Assembly (NCBI GenBank): GCA_019633425.1
Contig: WSUB01000001.1
Location: 248,001-312,000 of the forward strand
Reading direction: 5' to 3'
Length of the DNA: 64,000 nt
Origin: Tulasnella sp. 424
Lineage: Eukaryota > Basidiomycota > Agaricomycetes > Cantharellales > Tulasnellaceae
How positions within the stretch are numbered: the stretch's first letter is position 1; each line of letters opens with the position of its first letter. Of the stretch, positions 1 to 12,121 are shown one piece after another. A program made the position numbers and the translations under genes. The notes beneath the pieces are model-generated. The model was not told the origin of the DNA, made no database searches, and was given only the letters and a program-made list of their open reading frames with translations.

Positions 1-1278
1 TACATCGGCGAAGAAGGCGAACCCGAACTCACTCGGCCGACTCAAGCAGTACAAACCCTGCATCTCGATCAACGCGCGAGACGCATCTGCCATTGTCCCG
101 AACCGTACAAAGCCATATCCTTTGCTAACGCCCATGACGGGGTCGACCATGATCTTCGCACTCTTGCAGCTCAGAAAGGGCGCCACGAACTTGGGTTCCC
201 TATCGTGCCTCAGACCCAGGATTGGGTCTCGAAAGACAGCAATGAGATCCGAGTTGGTCGTTTCGGGGGCAAGGTCTCCAACGAAGATGGAGAACTCCTG
301 CTGACGGGTGCTCGACTGGAGCGCGGGCTCATCGATCGCGGGTACAGCGTGCGGGTTGAGGAGGGTAAGGCCGCCAGGTGCGAAGAGACTTGCAGCATGG
401 GCGTCGTGGCTGAGGGATTCGGCTCGTTGACCATTCGTTCGGGCAGAAGATGCAGGGACGGTGGCCCATGTCACGACAAAGGGCCTCTTGGAGTTGGGCA
501 TGAGCTTTGGCTTATCGCCTTCTGTGAGGGCATCGAGGACAGCGGTGGCGCAGGCAGGAGTGGGGAATGTCATGAAGCAGTAGCCTGGGTTATTTGGAAC
601 GAGCGATCCGTTCTTCCCAGAGCTACCAACGCGCTCATTCGAGGGTACATGAGGGACCTTTAGGATCACGTTCTGCCAGTTCATCATCCCAGCGACCTTG
701 CTGAAGTACTCAACGTCCATCCACGCCTCGAGATTGCTAAAGTGCAAAGTTGCTCTAGTTGGCTGGACTTGTGCGAGAGAAGAGGTGGTAGTGTGAGGCG
801 CAAGGATGTTCTCGGTGATACTGGAAGGCGCACGGGCGTTCGGAGGCTGGAATTGGTAAGGGTTGGCGTCAGCGTAGGGGTGAAGGGCGATGGTGGCAAC
901 TGGAGGCTGTTGTTCATAGAACGCAGCCAGCTGGTCATCCATGATCGTAGCTGGTGCGAGTCCATAGGCATTGGCGTGGGCCCTCAGCTGGCTCTGATAC
1001 TGCTGATGTGCCATCTCCAGCGCTGCAGCGTCGTTCTGGACCGCCAGGGGAAGGGCCTGACCATGTGCTTGCGACGCCACCGCGTGGTTGGCGTACGTAG
1101 CGGCGAGCATGGCTTGGGCTTGAGAGTAGGCAATGGGCTCAATAGCTGATGGCCAAGGATAAGACCGAGGGGCGTAATCGTTGCGGGCAGGGTCCATAAC
1201 CGGCTGAGACGGAGGGTGCATTTGGCCAGGCTGAGTGCCTAGTGGAAAGTGAGGAGGAATGGTCGAGGCAGAGGACAT
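1..1278 (-). CDS. NAM8: Nam8/TIA-1-like RNA-binding protein, 3' part missing
   Basis: Multi-RRM RNA-binding protein of the Nam8/TIA-1 type, which in yeast is a U1 snRNP-associated factor for weak 5' splice sites. An ATG at 1278 opens one exon running to base 33, where a GTGAGT donor (32-27) starts an intron that leaves the window. The first ~170 residues are low-complexity and rich in Ala, Gln and Pro. RRM1 lies at about residues 174-265 (start ATLHFSNL, RNP1-like GYCFMTF). RRM2 begins near residue 325 (FSIFVGDLAPE) and ends in a canonical RNP1, GYGFVRF. The RRM1-linker-RRM2 order and the RRM2 wording match fungal Nam8/Csx1 proteins. A third RRM expected from the family would lie beyond the left edge. 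The frame is open throughout. Family call firm; Nam8 rather than a Pub1/Csx1 paralogue is inferred. Confidence 0.85.
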   Translation of the reverse strand, partial: MSSASTIPPHFPLGTQPGQMHPPSQPVMDPARNDYAPRSYPWPSAIEPIAYSQAQAMLAATYANHAVASQAHGQALPLAVQNDAAALEMAHQQYQSQLRAHANAYGLAPATIMDDQLAAFYEQQPPVATIALHPYADANPYQFQPPNARAPSSITENILAPHTTTSSLAQVQPTRATLHFSNLEAWMDVEYFSKVAGMMNWQNVILKVPHVPSNERVGSSGKNGSLVPNNPGYCFMTFPTPACATAVLDALTEGDKPKLMPNSKRPFVVTWATVPASSARTNGQRAESLSHDAHAASLFAPGGLTLLNPHAVPAIDEPALQSSTRQQEFSIFVGDLAPETTNSDLIAVFRDPILGLRHDREPKFVAPFLSCKSAKIMVDPVMGVSKGYGFVRFGTMADASRALIEMQGLYCLSRPSEFGFAFFADV

Positions 1279-3933
1279 TCGATACGTTGTTTGATATAGA
1301 GGACGGAGAAGTTCCTGGGTTATCGGTGGCGTGTGTATTCGTGGCGGTGTGAGCTTGGGAGGGAAGGGGAGGGCGACGGAAGGAGATTTGATCTAGGTGA
1401 ACGGCAACACAGCGCAAGTGTCAAGCCGACGGCATTCATGGAGGGGGAAAAGAGGCAAAGGTAAGTTTGGGCATGATACAGAGAGTTAATAACAAGCTCG
1501 ATGATGTGGGAAGCGTACCGTACCGAGACGTAGGGACTGAAAGCTTCTCAGAGACTAGAACGAGGAGCTACGATAGAGAGAGAGCTGCGGATTGGAGAGG
1601 GCCACCTATACTTTGATACGAGAAGGAGCAGTCAGGAGGATATACCGCCGTAAGGGTGGTGGATTCACGCCAACTTTTTTTATATCTTTTTTTTGTATTG
1701 CGATGAGATCTTTGCTTGCAGTCCGGTTTTATATGTATAGTTGGAAGTGAATTGGAATCGAGAGCAGGCGCGAGAGAGAGATAGCGAGAGCGAAAGAAAG
1801 AGAGAGACGAGAAGGGAAAACGCAGAGATGCAGGAAGGAAGAAGACGGAGAGTCGGATGAAGGGGGGTATCCTATAGCTGGATTTTGTGGCGAGAGGGGC
1901 TGTTGATGTCTAGACTGGAGTCTGCTCCCTCGCTGGCACTGTTCGTGTAAAGGACGAGGAGATCGTTAACTGTAAGTCTACGAGATGCCATTACCAATGA
2001 GGATAGGGTCGGTGAACGCCGGAATCCCTGTCGTTTGCGACTCACCGTATGTTGTGGGCCGTTGTGGAACAGCGCAGACTTCGTTTCTCGCAGGGCCCAA
2101 GTGTCCTTTTTTGGGATATTTCAGTGGTTGGGATGGTTGGGGATTGGACGAATGTCGTTAGAGCGTGTGTGGGCTTGCGGTGGTCGTCAAGCGTGGTGGT
2201 GGGGTGAGCGGGAAGAGGGCGGCGGAAGGAGGGAGATGATGGGAGGTGGTTGGGTCTCGGCGGGTCGAGCGAGTTGCGAACCCCGGGAGAGTTATTCGTA
2301 TCGATTTTTACACTGCGGCTTCTCCCCCGAAAGTCACTCACAAGCACTCACAACTTGCCCCTGGATCAAAGCGCTTGATGATGATCCTGCGAGTGGTCTT
2401 CGCTGCTACAGCTACCGTATTTCTCTGCATCCTCAGCATGCTCTCTCCACCGACGACACAGCAGCCGCCGGCCTTGTTGACATGCCGGCGAATGCGTCCA
2501 CAGCTCGCCACTAATCTCCCATTCCGGGGTGTGCTGGCCCTTCCTCGCCGTCCTTCCCAGCACAGCGGATGAGTCGGCAACACAGACCACAACACTTTCA
2601 CCCTGTGCAAAGGCCGCTCCCTTCAGATGGCCCACCCGCTCTCTCGACGTCCACTCTCGTCCCTCGGCTTATTGCAATCTTCTGAGCGACGTCCCACTCA
2701 GCATCCTCTCCACCCGTCCAGAACGCGATCGGGGGTCATTGAGCGTGCGGGCTGTACCTCTCAATCGCCGCATTCCTCCGACAAATTTCACGCGACAAGC
2801 TTGCCCCTCTCTTCGTCCTCGTTCACCCCAGGCTCTCGTGTCTCCCGGGTCTTGAGATCACACAGAGAGAGTCCACGGGAACTGCCATACACCTGCCTCT
2901 CTGGTCTCTTCTATTATGGGTAAAAAGTTACCACCGAACAGGCTTTCTGAGATGGACTTTAGTAGGGCGAAGCTCTGCAACTCGCACACCGGTAGCCTCG
3001 ATCCGGTGCCGCTACCACCAGCCCCAAATCTCAGCACCCAACACAGGCGTATCATTACGAGGTGGCAAATGACGCTTCATTCCCGTGCTATGCTAGATCC
3101 TCCAGATTGCCATGATGCCCCAGATCTCGAAGAGGGTCCAGGACTAAATGCACACCTTCCTCATCTTCGCTACAATACAGTTCAGGTATATCGGAAAATG
3201 AAAAATACACACACCATGAAGTCTTCGGCATCTGAGTGACCGAAGGGAGTTAGTGAAGTGACGGAGGACCTGTGTAGTTTCTTGCAAGGCCTGAATCTGC
3301 ACACCGTGAGCCTCCCATGGCCCCGTCGTAGATACTCCGGTACTTCATTTAAAGCCACACGCGTGCCTTCGCGGAAACCCCACGGAGCGGAGATCTCCTC
3401 TGACCGATATATCATAGTCGAGCATTATTGGGCGCCTCCCGACCTTGCCTTTCATAGACTTCCGCAATCCCGATATGACGATGTGCGAAATGCGACGACC
3501 ACGTCCTTATCGCAAAAGCCATATCACATAGCTCGTATATGTATATGCATCGTACCTCCGATCAACTAGCTCTCAGCAAATTCCCCGCTCATGACCAGAG
3601 ACACAAGACATCCAAGACAGCACCCATAAGTCAAATTCGAACTACGAGAGAAATACGTCACCCCCGTCTTCTTCAGTCGGCGTACGCCGGTGGAAGCTCG
3701 TCTGGCGGCCGACTCCGTTCCCCTCGTCCCTCCACGACAACCGTTGAAGTCTCTCCCACACCAGTCCCAGCGGTCGGAGGCGGCCCATAGGCAGCTAGCG
3801 AACACAAGTCAAAATCACAGTTTAGCGCGATCCACCCACCCGATGGAAAAGGGGCCAAAGCTAAAGCCACTCCACGCCGATCAAGCGCAGCCCAGGCCCT
3901 CCCAAGCTGGAAAACCCAAAAAACAAAAAGGGT
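1279..3933. other. intergenic, no credible gene
   Basis: This 2.65 kb holds the 5' leader and promoter of the RRM gene and the 3' flank of the WBP2-like gene. A purine-rich tract at about 1770-1815 (CT-rich on the minus strand, as in basidiomycete leaders) and a T-run around 1675-1697 lie upstream of the RRM start. Frames on both strands are short, overlap one another and carry no recognisable domain or coherent set of splice sites. A 64-codon frame from 2381 to 2572 starts with a hydrophobic stretch but continues as low-quality sequence. Confidence 0.6.
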
Positions 3934-4517
3934 TCAAAACTCACGCAAATCCTCTCCCAAGCCATCCCTCATTCTTATCTCCCTCCGCCTGATGATCGCC
4001 TCCTCTCTTGTCCTCACAAGCAGCTCAACCCAGCTGAACATCCCCCTATCCCGGAACCTCACCTCCAAGACCGTTCCCGGACTTAGCCCGCCCTCAGGAA
4101 CAGGGTAAACTTCGAGCTTGAGGTAGTTTGCTGAGAAGAAAGGCTGTTCGAATTTCGTGGAGACAATGAGATACCACGGTATGCTGAGCGATTCGATTCG
4201 GTCGTTGGATCCAGGGGCTGCCGATGGAGGGACGCCTGGTACGACGAAGACGAACTACTCGTGCTGGGAAGTCAATCACATTCGTACGTAGAATTAGATA
4301 AATAGTTACTTACGCGCTGGTTACTTAGCCAGATAGTCCCCGTTGACTTGAGCGTTTTACCAGCCCCTCCAGAACCGCCGGAAGTGGCATCGCCAGATGG
4401 AGGAGCATCGGGGATTCTGAGCGTAATATCCACATCAGGCTCCTTAGATATACTACGTTCGTCTGGTAACGGAACTGGGATGTTGTATTCGCTTAGCATT
4501 GTCCAATTCAACGCCAT
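3934..4517 (-). CDS. WBP2-like GRAM-domain protein
   Basis: Two exons, 4517-4314 and 4254-3934, give 174 residues. The protein resembles WW-domain-binding protein 2 and its fungal relatives: a GRAM/PH-like fold covering almost the whole chain. It starts MALNWTML, and the strand GTIWLSNQR runs across the intron into FVFVVPGVP, then ESLSIPWYLIV and a C-terminal helix. The first ATG in the conserved frame is used. The intron (GTAAGT to GAGTAG) must use the second AG, because splicing at the upstream CCCAG would read straight into a stop. The animal protein has a PPxY tail that binds WW domains, and I see none here. A GTGAGT just before the stop could be a donor for a further 3' exon, so the C-terminus may be longer. 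Function in fungi is not established; membrane-lipid binding through GRAM is the family expectation. Confidence 0.8.
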
Positions 4518-4747
4518 CGTTACTAGCGGAGAAGTCTGTGGTGGTAGTGTAGTTGGTTGCTGCGGCCTTTGCACACATCTCACGCCACCTCCTTATGAAT
4601 CTGTCGAAAGCAATAGGGATAACGCGGAGACCATAGCGAAATGATACATTTGCGGTGTCATACACAAGAAACGAGAGTGTAGCGTCTAGACTCTATGCGT
4701 CTAACCCGTCGAATATAAATAACGGAACGAAGGGGGATGGGGGTCTT

Positions 4748-7700
4748 TTATGCCCGGAAAGTCTGTTGTAGTAGCAAATCCAGTTGCTGAAAGAATTTTG
4801 ACAAACATCAGCAAAATGTTCCAAAGATCGTACTCAAGCGGTTCGCATACCTTGTTCACATTCTCCATACGCTCGAACATCGGCGCGAATAGATCCCGCG
4901 CAGCGGGGTGCAGATCCTCCAGTTGAAGGTTTGAGCCGAACAGCAACTCTTCCACCTCGCTCATCGGGGGAGTTGGAGGAGGTTTCTTCGCATTGGCGTT
5001 CGCTTCAATGACAGCCATCATCTTGCTCATGCCAAAGTCGTCCTTCATAATGATCGGCGGGCGGTTGGCTGTTCCGGGGGTGGTCCGTTCGGTCGTCGAT
5101 GACTTCATGCCAGTTGAATTGTCGGGTGTATAATCGGACATCATGGATGCAATCGACGGCTGTTGAGAATGCGTTCCGCCACTCCGAGGTGGAGGTTGTG
5201 GAGACGCGCGCCCTTGGTACACCGGTGTGTTGCTGAGCGATCTGGACGGTTCTTCTTGATGTTGACCCGTAGCACTACCGCTGCGAGGTGTCGGCGACCG
5301 CCTGTCATCCAGGGACTTCGAATGCTGTTTGCTTGTGTCGGTCGCATACGATGACAGGCTCGATCTTCGTTTGCCATCCTTGATCTTGGCGAGGACCTGG
5401 TCAATTCTCTGCTCGACGACATCGCTGGGTTTGACCAACACGCCTTCAAGGAGATCCCCACGATTGGACCCAGTCCGCGACCCGGCTCGAGCCACTGAGA
5501 TGGGCGACACCTCATCCTCATCGTCCATACTGGGTCGGCCAGCCCGAGATCCACCACTTCTCCTATCTTGACCAACATCCCAGAGTTCCTCCTCGATAAT
5601 GTCGCTGATATCGTACGTCTCACCATCTGGCTGGACATACGAGTACAACATTCGTTCATCCACACCAGACCTCGCGCTCCGAATGACACCCTTGTCAGGC
5701 AGAAGCAGATCGACTCCTTGTTCTTCATTCGGTCGCGTCTCGAGAATCGCGCTCTGTTTGGCTCGAGATGCGGCCCTTTGAGCAGCGATAAGCTCCCTCT
5801 GCGATAGCTGGGGTTGCTTCGCGCGAGGAGACTCGGAGGTATACTCTGAACCGGCGCTATTCTCTGACGTGACGGATTCACGCTGGTGGACATGATGGAG
5901 CGCGACATCGTCCAAAGGAGCGGACAGGCGGTGGCGTGAGGATGCGCTTCGGTAAGTGGTAGCTCGTTTGAGAATAAAGACGGGATCTCCTTGCTGCACG
6001 TCGTCCATGCTTCCCAACAGTTGACTGGCATCCAAGGATCGACGGCGTAAATCAGTCGAGCGTCTGTTGAGCTGCTTGAAAGCTGGTGGTCGAGGGAACG
6101 CCTCCAAAACTTTGCTTGACGGGTTGAGTTCTCGTTCTGTGCGACCAACTCAACATTAGCTTGGCTCAGTTGGACATCCAAAATCATACTTACCACCACC
6201 ACCACTTTCAGTGGGTACATGCACCGCGAGTCCATATCGAACCCTCGTCCTGGACATGCGTTTCATCGCCTTGTCTTCAATCTCATCTCCTCCATCAACC
6301 ACACCCTCTTGGATACCAAACATGTCCAAGCTCTGCTCGATCACCTCTGCAACCGTAGTGTTCTTCGGGAACACGAACACCTTCTTGCGGTACTGTTGAT
6401 TGACACCTGCTGCAGGAGTGGCGGAAGCTGGTGCCCTGGATTGTAGAGAGGAACGAGGAATGATAGCCTCCGTCTGGGGATCGAAGACAAGTCCGTCGGG
6501 TAGATCTTCTGGATAGATGACGACTTGCATGGAGAAGCGTCCGCTAGGAGCGCTGAATCTTTCCGGTGTGTTCCCAGGAGTGTTGACAGAAAGCTGTGGT
6601 TTGCCATTCAACCTGCTCAAAGCGGCGTCCACAGGGTCTCGAGAGGCAATCGAAGCCATGCTGTCGTCGGCGCGAATGCTTGGCCCTTCCGTGGACTGAG
6701 TCGGGGTCATACCATCTTCGTCCGGAATATCCGAGATACCTTCTGGGAATGCGGACCTGCGGTTGAGGTAGAGTTTGACCGTCGAATCGTCCGTGAAGTC
6801 GTTCATTGCCAGTCTGGTGATCGCGGGCTGCATGGAGAGATTGCTGCTGATACTGCTAATGGAACTTCTCTTGACGGTTGGAATGTTCAAGGCCGACTCC
6901 ACCAGTTCCTCGAAGATTTCTAGGGGCTTCTCTTCCTTCCGTAAGATAGCTTCATCGCCCTCGTATTGCTTGATTGTAAGGAAATAGTCGCTTGGGTCTT
7001 CAGCGTGAGGTAGGCGGAACCGCTGCATGGCCTGGCGAACCAATTCGGAGGATGTGGTTGTTGAATTGAGCAGCACGGTCTTGAACGTTGCCTCAGACTG
7101 GAGGTTCTCTCCGGCAAACACACGCATAACGCTGAGTTCTGGGACGAATGCGCCTTCGAGAACGTTGCCTGTGATGATAAGGGAACCTGGACGGCTGTTT
7201 CGCGGGCGTTCGGCAGTCAGGCTGTTGTTGGTGCTTGAAGGAGCCAAACCGAGCGTCGCGGCACTCTGTAGGCCATATGACAACGAAGGGTCGGGTGGCG
7301 AAGCAGGGGATCTGTTGAGGTACTGCTGATACAATGCCTGTTCCTGAAGGTCTTTCTGTGCCAGGCGTGAGGCATGTGATGAGACTTGGGGTGCCGAAGA
7401 TGATGGACCAGTGGGTTTCCTGGGATCTGCTTGAGGTCGTCGGTTGGGGAAAGTCGCGGTGGGTTGTTCGGCAGGGGAATTATTGTTAGGTGGGGTCGAA
7501 TCGTCGGAACCCCTTCCGTACGAGTCTCCGTCCGTTCCAGTAGAAGAGGTGACGCCTTTACCACCTTTCTCCTTCTTGTCCTTGTCCTTCTTCTTCGATG
7601 AAAACAGGCCGCTGAACATCCCGGTCTTCTTCTTCTTTTCTTTGGTGTTGCTGGCGCCTTCGCCTCCACTGTCATCCTCTGGTGTGCTTCGCCCGGACTT

Positions 7701-9157
7701 TTTGAGTTTGGAGGAGATGCTGCTCGTTTCCATCGACTTTTTGCCTGTTTAGTATTTATTATGAGTAATCTATCGCAAGGCCCATTTAAAGATTAATAAC
7801 TCACTAGAATCCCGGCTTCCAAGGCTCCCAGCGCTCTCGGCAGAGACCGACCGATGGAGAGCTTGCTGGGATCCAGTTCGCTGCTGCGTGACAGTTGCAG
7901 GAGATGTCGAACGCTTCCCTGCTGGTTCCTGCTGTTGTCGAGAAGAGTCTGATGGACCTTTGGCAATGTTGGGGGTGACACTAATCTTCTTGGTCTCGCC
8001 CGACTCCAGAGGGTCAACAAACTGTCGACCCGAGGGACTTCCTCCCTGTTGGCGAGAATCCTGCTGCTGACCACTTTGAACCCGGTCTCGGGATGGTTGC
8101 GCGCGGGCCGAAGGTGCTGTTCCAAGGCCGAGCTGTGCTTGGTTCGCCGCGGGTTGTGCGGAACGCTGCTGCTGCTGAGAAGCCTGCACTTGACCTCCAC
8201 CGGGACGAAGAGAAGCAGGAACGCCCCCATCCTGCTGTTGTTGGAGTCGAGGGTCTCGCGAATTTTCGGCGACGTGGTCTTCTTGAGCCCTCTGACCGGC
8301 AGAGTCGTCCCAAGACATGCCATCATCCGGCTCCATCATATCAGGATGATCTTCGTATTGGGCGTCTTCTCCTTCATCGTAGCTCTCGTAATCTTCTTCC
8401 TCAGAGGATAGCTGGTCATTTTCGTTACCCCAGATGAACGCGGGGTATTGGTGGACCATGAAAGAGCCAGTGAAGATCACGGATTTACTGTTGTGCTGTA
8501 CGTATGGCGAGTTACGGGCCATTTGGGCACGCATCCGTTCTCGAGTAGCCCGTACATCTTCTTGACGTTCAGCCTGAGTCGCAGAGGCAAGCTGTAGATC
8601 GGATAGGTCAGCCTCCGCACGAACGCTGGCGCACAAAGGCATTACGCCCCACTCACGTCAACATTGCGATGTTTATTCAATCTAGCCAGCCTTTCGAACG
8701 CAGTTTCAATGTTTTCAGCCGGAATGTAACCGACTTCTCCGGTCTTGAGGACTCTCACGAGCCACCAGTAGCTGTTGCTGTCATCCATGAGGACGAGGCT
8801 GTCTCCCTTGACCACATTTGCCTGCCCCTCCACCGTGGCAACAAACGTTTGAATGGAGTATACGAGATCAAAGTCGATGGATTCGCTTGGAATAGACAGC
8901 GAAGAAGAACCATCATCTTCATCCAAGTATTGATCGTCTAGCGACTCGTCGTCTATTATGGAATGCTCCTCGTCATCCGTGTAGTATTGGCCGCCTTGCT
9001 GCTGCTGTTGAGCGTATTGCTGCTGCTGCTGCTGCTGTCTCTGCTGCGCCTGCATTTGCTGCTGCTGCTGCTGTTGTTGTTGCTGGTAGGTGTTCTGAGT
9101 GGACTGCTCTTGGTCGCGAAGCTGAAATGTGTCTTGACGTCGTGGCTGCCTTTGCAT
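4748..9157 (-). CDS. Bud14/Tea4-like SH3 polarity protein with two RA-like domains
   Basis: Five exons (9157-8657, 8591-7805, 7744-6194, 6136-4851, 4786-4748) encode 1,387 residues. Order: poly-Gln (25-55); acidic stretch; SH3 domain at about 98-150 followed by the diagnostic ERLARLNKHRN; KSVIF at 203-207, matching the PP1-docking RVxF consensus; a Lys-rich patch near 465; Ras-association-like folds at about 635-757 and 880-942; and a C-terminal helix FERMENVNKQLDLLL. Bud14 (budding yeast) and Tea4 (fission yeast) use an SH3 domain and an RVxF motif to bring PP1 to sites of polarised growth, so a tip or septum role is inferred. The RA-like regions are unusual for the family. The last exon is only 39 bases; its junction completes the C-terminal heptad pattern. 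Start is the only in-frame ATG before the poly-Gln. Confidence 0.8.
8993..9085 (-). repeat. imperfect CAG (poly-Gln) tract in the SH3 gene
   Basis: Reads as CTG/TTG triplets on the plus strand. It encodes about 30 residues, nearly all Gln, with interruptions (Met, Ala, Arg, Tyr) in the N-terminus of the Bud14/Tea4-like protein. Such tracts commonly vary in length between strains. Confidence 0.9.
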
Positions 9158-9560
9158 AACGAACGACTAAGAGTCGGCAGAGAGAAGAGCAGTCACTAAA
9201 ACTTGAATGATTGAGGGCGTAGGCCCCGGTGCTTGGGGCGAAACAGGAGACGGGTGCGTTGCTTTTGACTGAGGGAGAAACAGAGCCAAAAGGTGGTTGT
9301 GATGTTGACCAGCCTTTCCCTTCTCGCGCGTTGTGATGTTCACCGAAATCGCCGTTCTCCGTTGCACCCATCACTCAGGAGTCGTTGGGAAAGCGGTCCA
9401 TTCCTCAATCTCCTCCTTTCCTCCATATTAGCCTCGCTCGTTTCTCATCTGACCTCTTCATCTCTCTCCTTTCATCTCTCCTCTCTCTCTCCCCCATCTC
9501 TCTCAGTGGTGTAACACGTCGACAGTGCCCGCATCTCCCTCCAAGGGGACTGTTTCAATC
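9158..9560. promoter_or_regulatory. divergent promoter, SH3 protein / MFS transporter
   Basis: The 403 bases between two opposed start codons. A strong CT tract runs from about 9405 to 9508 on the transporter side and ends in CTCTCAG, so a leader intron is possible. No clear TATA box seen. Confidence 0.5.
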
Positions 9561-11890
9561 ATGTCAACTAAGGACTCCCTCCAGAGGACAATCACCCTAG
9601 TTGCGTCCATAGGCGTAGCCCTTAGTGCAGGCACGAACTATGTGAGCGGATCTCCTGAGGCTGTCAATTATATATCGCTGACTCCTTTCCTACGTTCTCT
9701 AGGTATATTCTGGTTGGTGGCTCGAATGGCGCCCGTTCACACTCGAGCCTGCATCCTAACCTCCCTTGGACATAGCTTACGCCCCTCAGCTAGGCCAAAG
9801 ATTGGGTACGGCCGAGACTCATGATCACGGTTGCGAAGCATGCTGACACGTTCGTCACGGTAGGACTGAATCATGCTCAACTGAATCTCGTCGGTTTCGG
9901 TGGCAATGCAGGAAACTACCTAGCAGGTTGCTAAATTTGAAACCTCTCGACATCGCCCCAACCATCCTAACTTAGCTTTTTAGGTCCCTTCTGGGGTCGC
10001 GCGGTAGACGCTCGTGGTCCAAGGCCGTGAGTAGAGATAATTAGAGTCGTTCAAGCGCCGTTATTAATAGGCTACTTCATTTAGACTCCTCCTCAGCGCA
10101 TTTGCCTGTCTATGCATAGGCTACTCCGCAGTCCGTCTATTCTTTGATGGAACAGTATCTCTACCCACCGATCCGGCCACTACTTTCTCTCCTGCCGTCC
10201 TGGCGCTCATGTTTTGGGAATTCGTCACTGGGGTCGGCGGAAACGCTGCAATCACCGCAAGTCTGAACGGCACAGCGAAAAGCTTTCCCGATCACTCTGT
10301 ACGCTCCTTGTCTGGTCTTTCTCGAGATTTTGACGGCTAACGTTTTAACGCCGTTGTAGCGCGCGACGGTGACGGGCCTGGTCATTTCAGGTTTCGGGCT
10401 TTCAGCATTCCTGTTCTCCTCCATTGCACATCTCTTCTTCCCAGGCAACACATCCGACTTCCTTCTTCTCCTTGCTTTGGGAACCTCTATCCCGCCATTA
10501 ATTGGAATGTTCTTCATTCGAATCGTACCGCATGGACCTCACCCAGACCATACCGAACCGATCACCGCAGGAGGCGTCCCTGCTGCAGCCGAAGCATTCA
10601 GTCCCGTCGTGGGTCCTGAAGCTTATGACCGCCTCGATGACCATGACGAGGAGGAAGACGCACAAGGCCGCAGAAGCTCGGTGCATTACCGGCCTGGGTC
10701 AATGCGTGCTCCATCATCACCAAACATGCGGAGACCGTTGCTCTCCCGGATATCGTTTTCTCGGCCTCAAGGCGACACAAGGAGGCAGTCTATCACGTCG
10801 CCGCACCCTTTGAACGACCGTGCGAGCGATGAAGAAGAGGAAACCGAATTCGAGGAACTTCGTGAATCGACTAGCAGCCTCCTGTCCAAACCCCAACCGA
10901 ACGACAAACCCTATGTCAAGATCACGCACCGAGACCTGCATGGATGGGATTTAGTCAAATCTAGTGATTTCTGGTTAATCTTCTGCATCTTGTCGCTGCG
11001 TACGTGCATTTGCTGTCGGCTAATTTGGAGTAAATCTGATGTTGTTGCTCGACAGTTAGCGGAACGGGCTTGATGTACATCAACAACGTCGGCTCCATCA
11101 CCCAAGCGTTGTTTATTGGTGATCATGGATCCTGGGAGGAGCATGCTGGTTCGAAAATTCAAGCACAGCAGGTGTCTTTGACAAGTCTAGGGAATTGCGC
11201 GGGCAGAGCCATTGTTGGTAAGGGCGCTGAACATTCAAGCCACGCAAGCCAAATTCATTCTAACCTTTCTACTCGCATATAGGTGTATCTGCGGATTTTG
11301 TTCACAGCAGAACAGGAGCTCCTCGAGTCTACCTCGTGACGTTCATCGCGGTTATTTTCCTATTCTCCCAATTGATCGCCCGGAGTGTGGACCACGTCGA
11401 CGAACTGTGGAAGGCGTCTATAGCCGTTGGCACTGCCTACGGAGGCACTTTCGGACTCCTCCCCGTGATTACGATCGAATGGTTCGGTCTGAACCATTTC
11501 AGCCAGGTGGGTAGCCTCGGAACGCTTGTAAGGCCTTTGAGCGTCTAACGCTAATTATCGGCCGCACAGAATTGGGGCTTCGTCTCTATCGCACCCGTAA
11601 TCGCAGGCAACATCTTTTCGCTTGCATTCGGGAAGAATTACGACGCTCATGCTGCTCATCAAGATCCGACGCCCTCCTCGCCTGGCGCGCCAACCTTTTC
11701 CGCTAGGGGTGGCTTACCGACCGAGCTTCTTTGCTTCGAGGGCAAAGAATGTTACGTCGATAGCCTGGGTATGACTATCGTTGCGTGCTTGATGGCCATC
11801 GTGCTGAGCGCGTACGCTGGGTGGCTTGACCGGCGAAGGCATCACGAGAGGAGGACGGAAGTCTGGGTGTCGCCGACGGATGATCCGTAA
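9561..11890 (+). CDS. MFS transporter, Mch1/nodulin-like family
   Basis: Ten exons: 9561-9641, 9703-9712, 9776-9805, 9864-9926, 9984-10026, 10085-10298, 10360-10999, 11056-11217, 11283-11506, 11570-11890. Product 595 residues. The chain opens with a membrane helix (ITLVASIGVALSAGTNY), continues VYSAYAPQLGQRLGL, then the MFS loop GPFWGRAVDARGP, and has about 12 hydrophobic segments split by an acidic, Ser/Arg-rich cytosolic loop of roughly 120 residues (DDHDEEEDAQ, DEEEETEFEE). This matches fungal Mch1-type monocarboxylate-like transporters, whose substrate is generally unknown; vacuolar location is typical of Mch1. Exon 2 is only 10 bases; it is needed to give VYSAYAP in frame. Donors GTTGGT and GTTGCT in introns 2 and 4 are non-consensus. 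Family confident, substrate unknown. Confidence 0.83.
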
Positions 11891-12121
11891 AGAAGTCAAG
11901 GGCCTTTTTGTTACATTAAGGGATGATTATAATGGATATCCTATTTTCTGCTACTTACATCATGGTTGAGGGCGAACTCGGAGCATGCTCTGATGAACAC
12001 GGATTCAAACTCCGTGGGACTCTGGAAATGTAATTTCTTCGTCTCCCTCTCTTTGCTAACCACCTCCATCCTCCTCTTTCACCCCGCCCGCCCGCCCTCC
12101 TCCTCCCCTCCCCGTTTATCT

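Noticed and set aside
2381..2572. Short ATG frame with a hydrophobic start resembling a secreted peptide
   Set aside because: After the first 20 residues it becomes low-quality Arg/Pro sequence, lies in a long leader region and has overlapping frames on both strands.
5141..6235. Long minus-strand frame inside the SH3 gene
   Set aside because: Shadow of the true exon in another frame; the accepted frame gives the RELNPSSK junction and the C-terminal helix.
11998..12014. tRNA-like T-arm (five-base stem around TTCAAAC)
   Set aside because: No matching acceptor stem, D-arm or anticodon arm in the 80 bases upstream.
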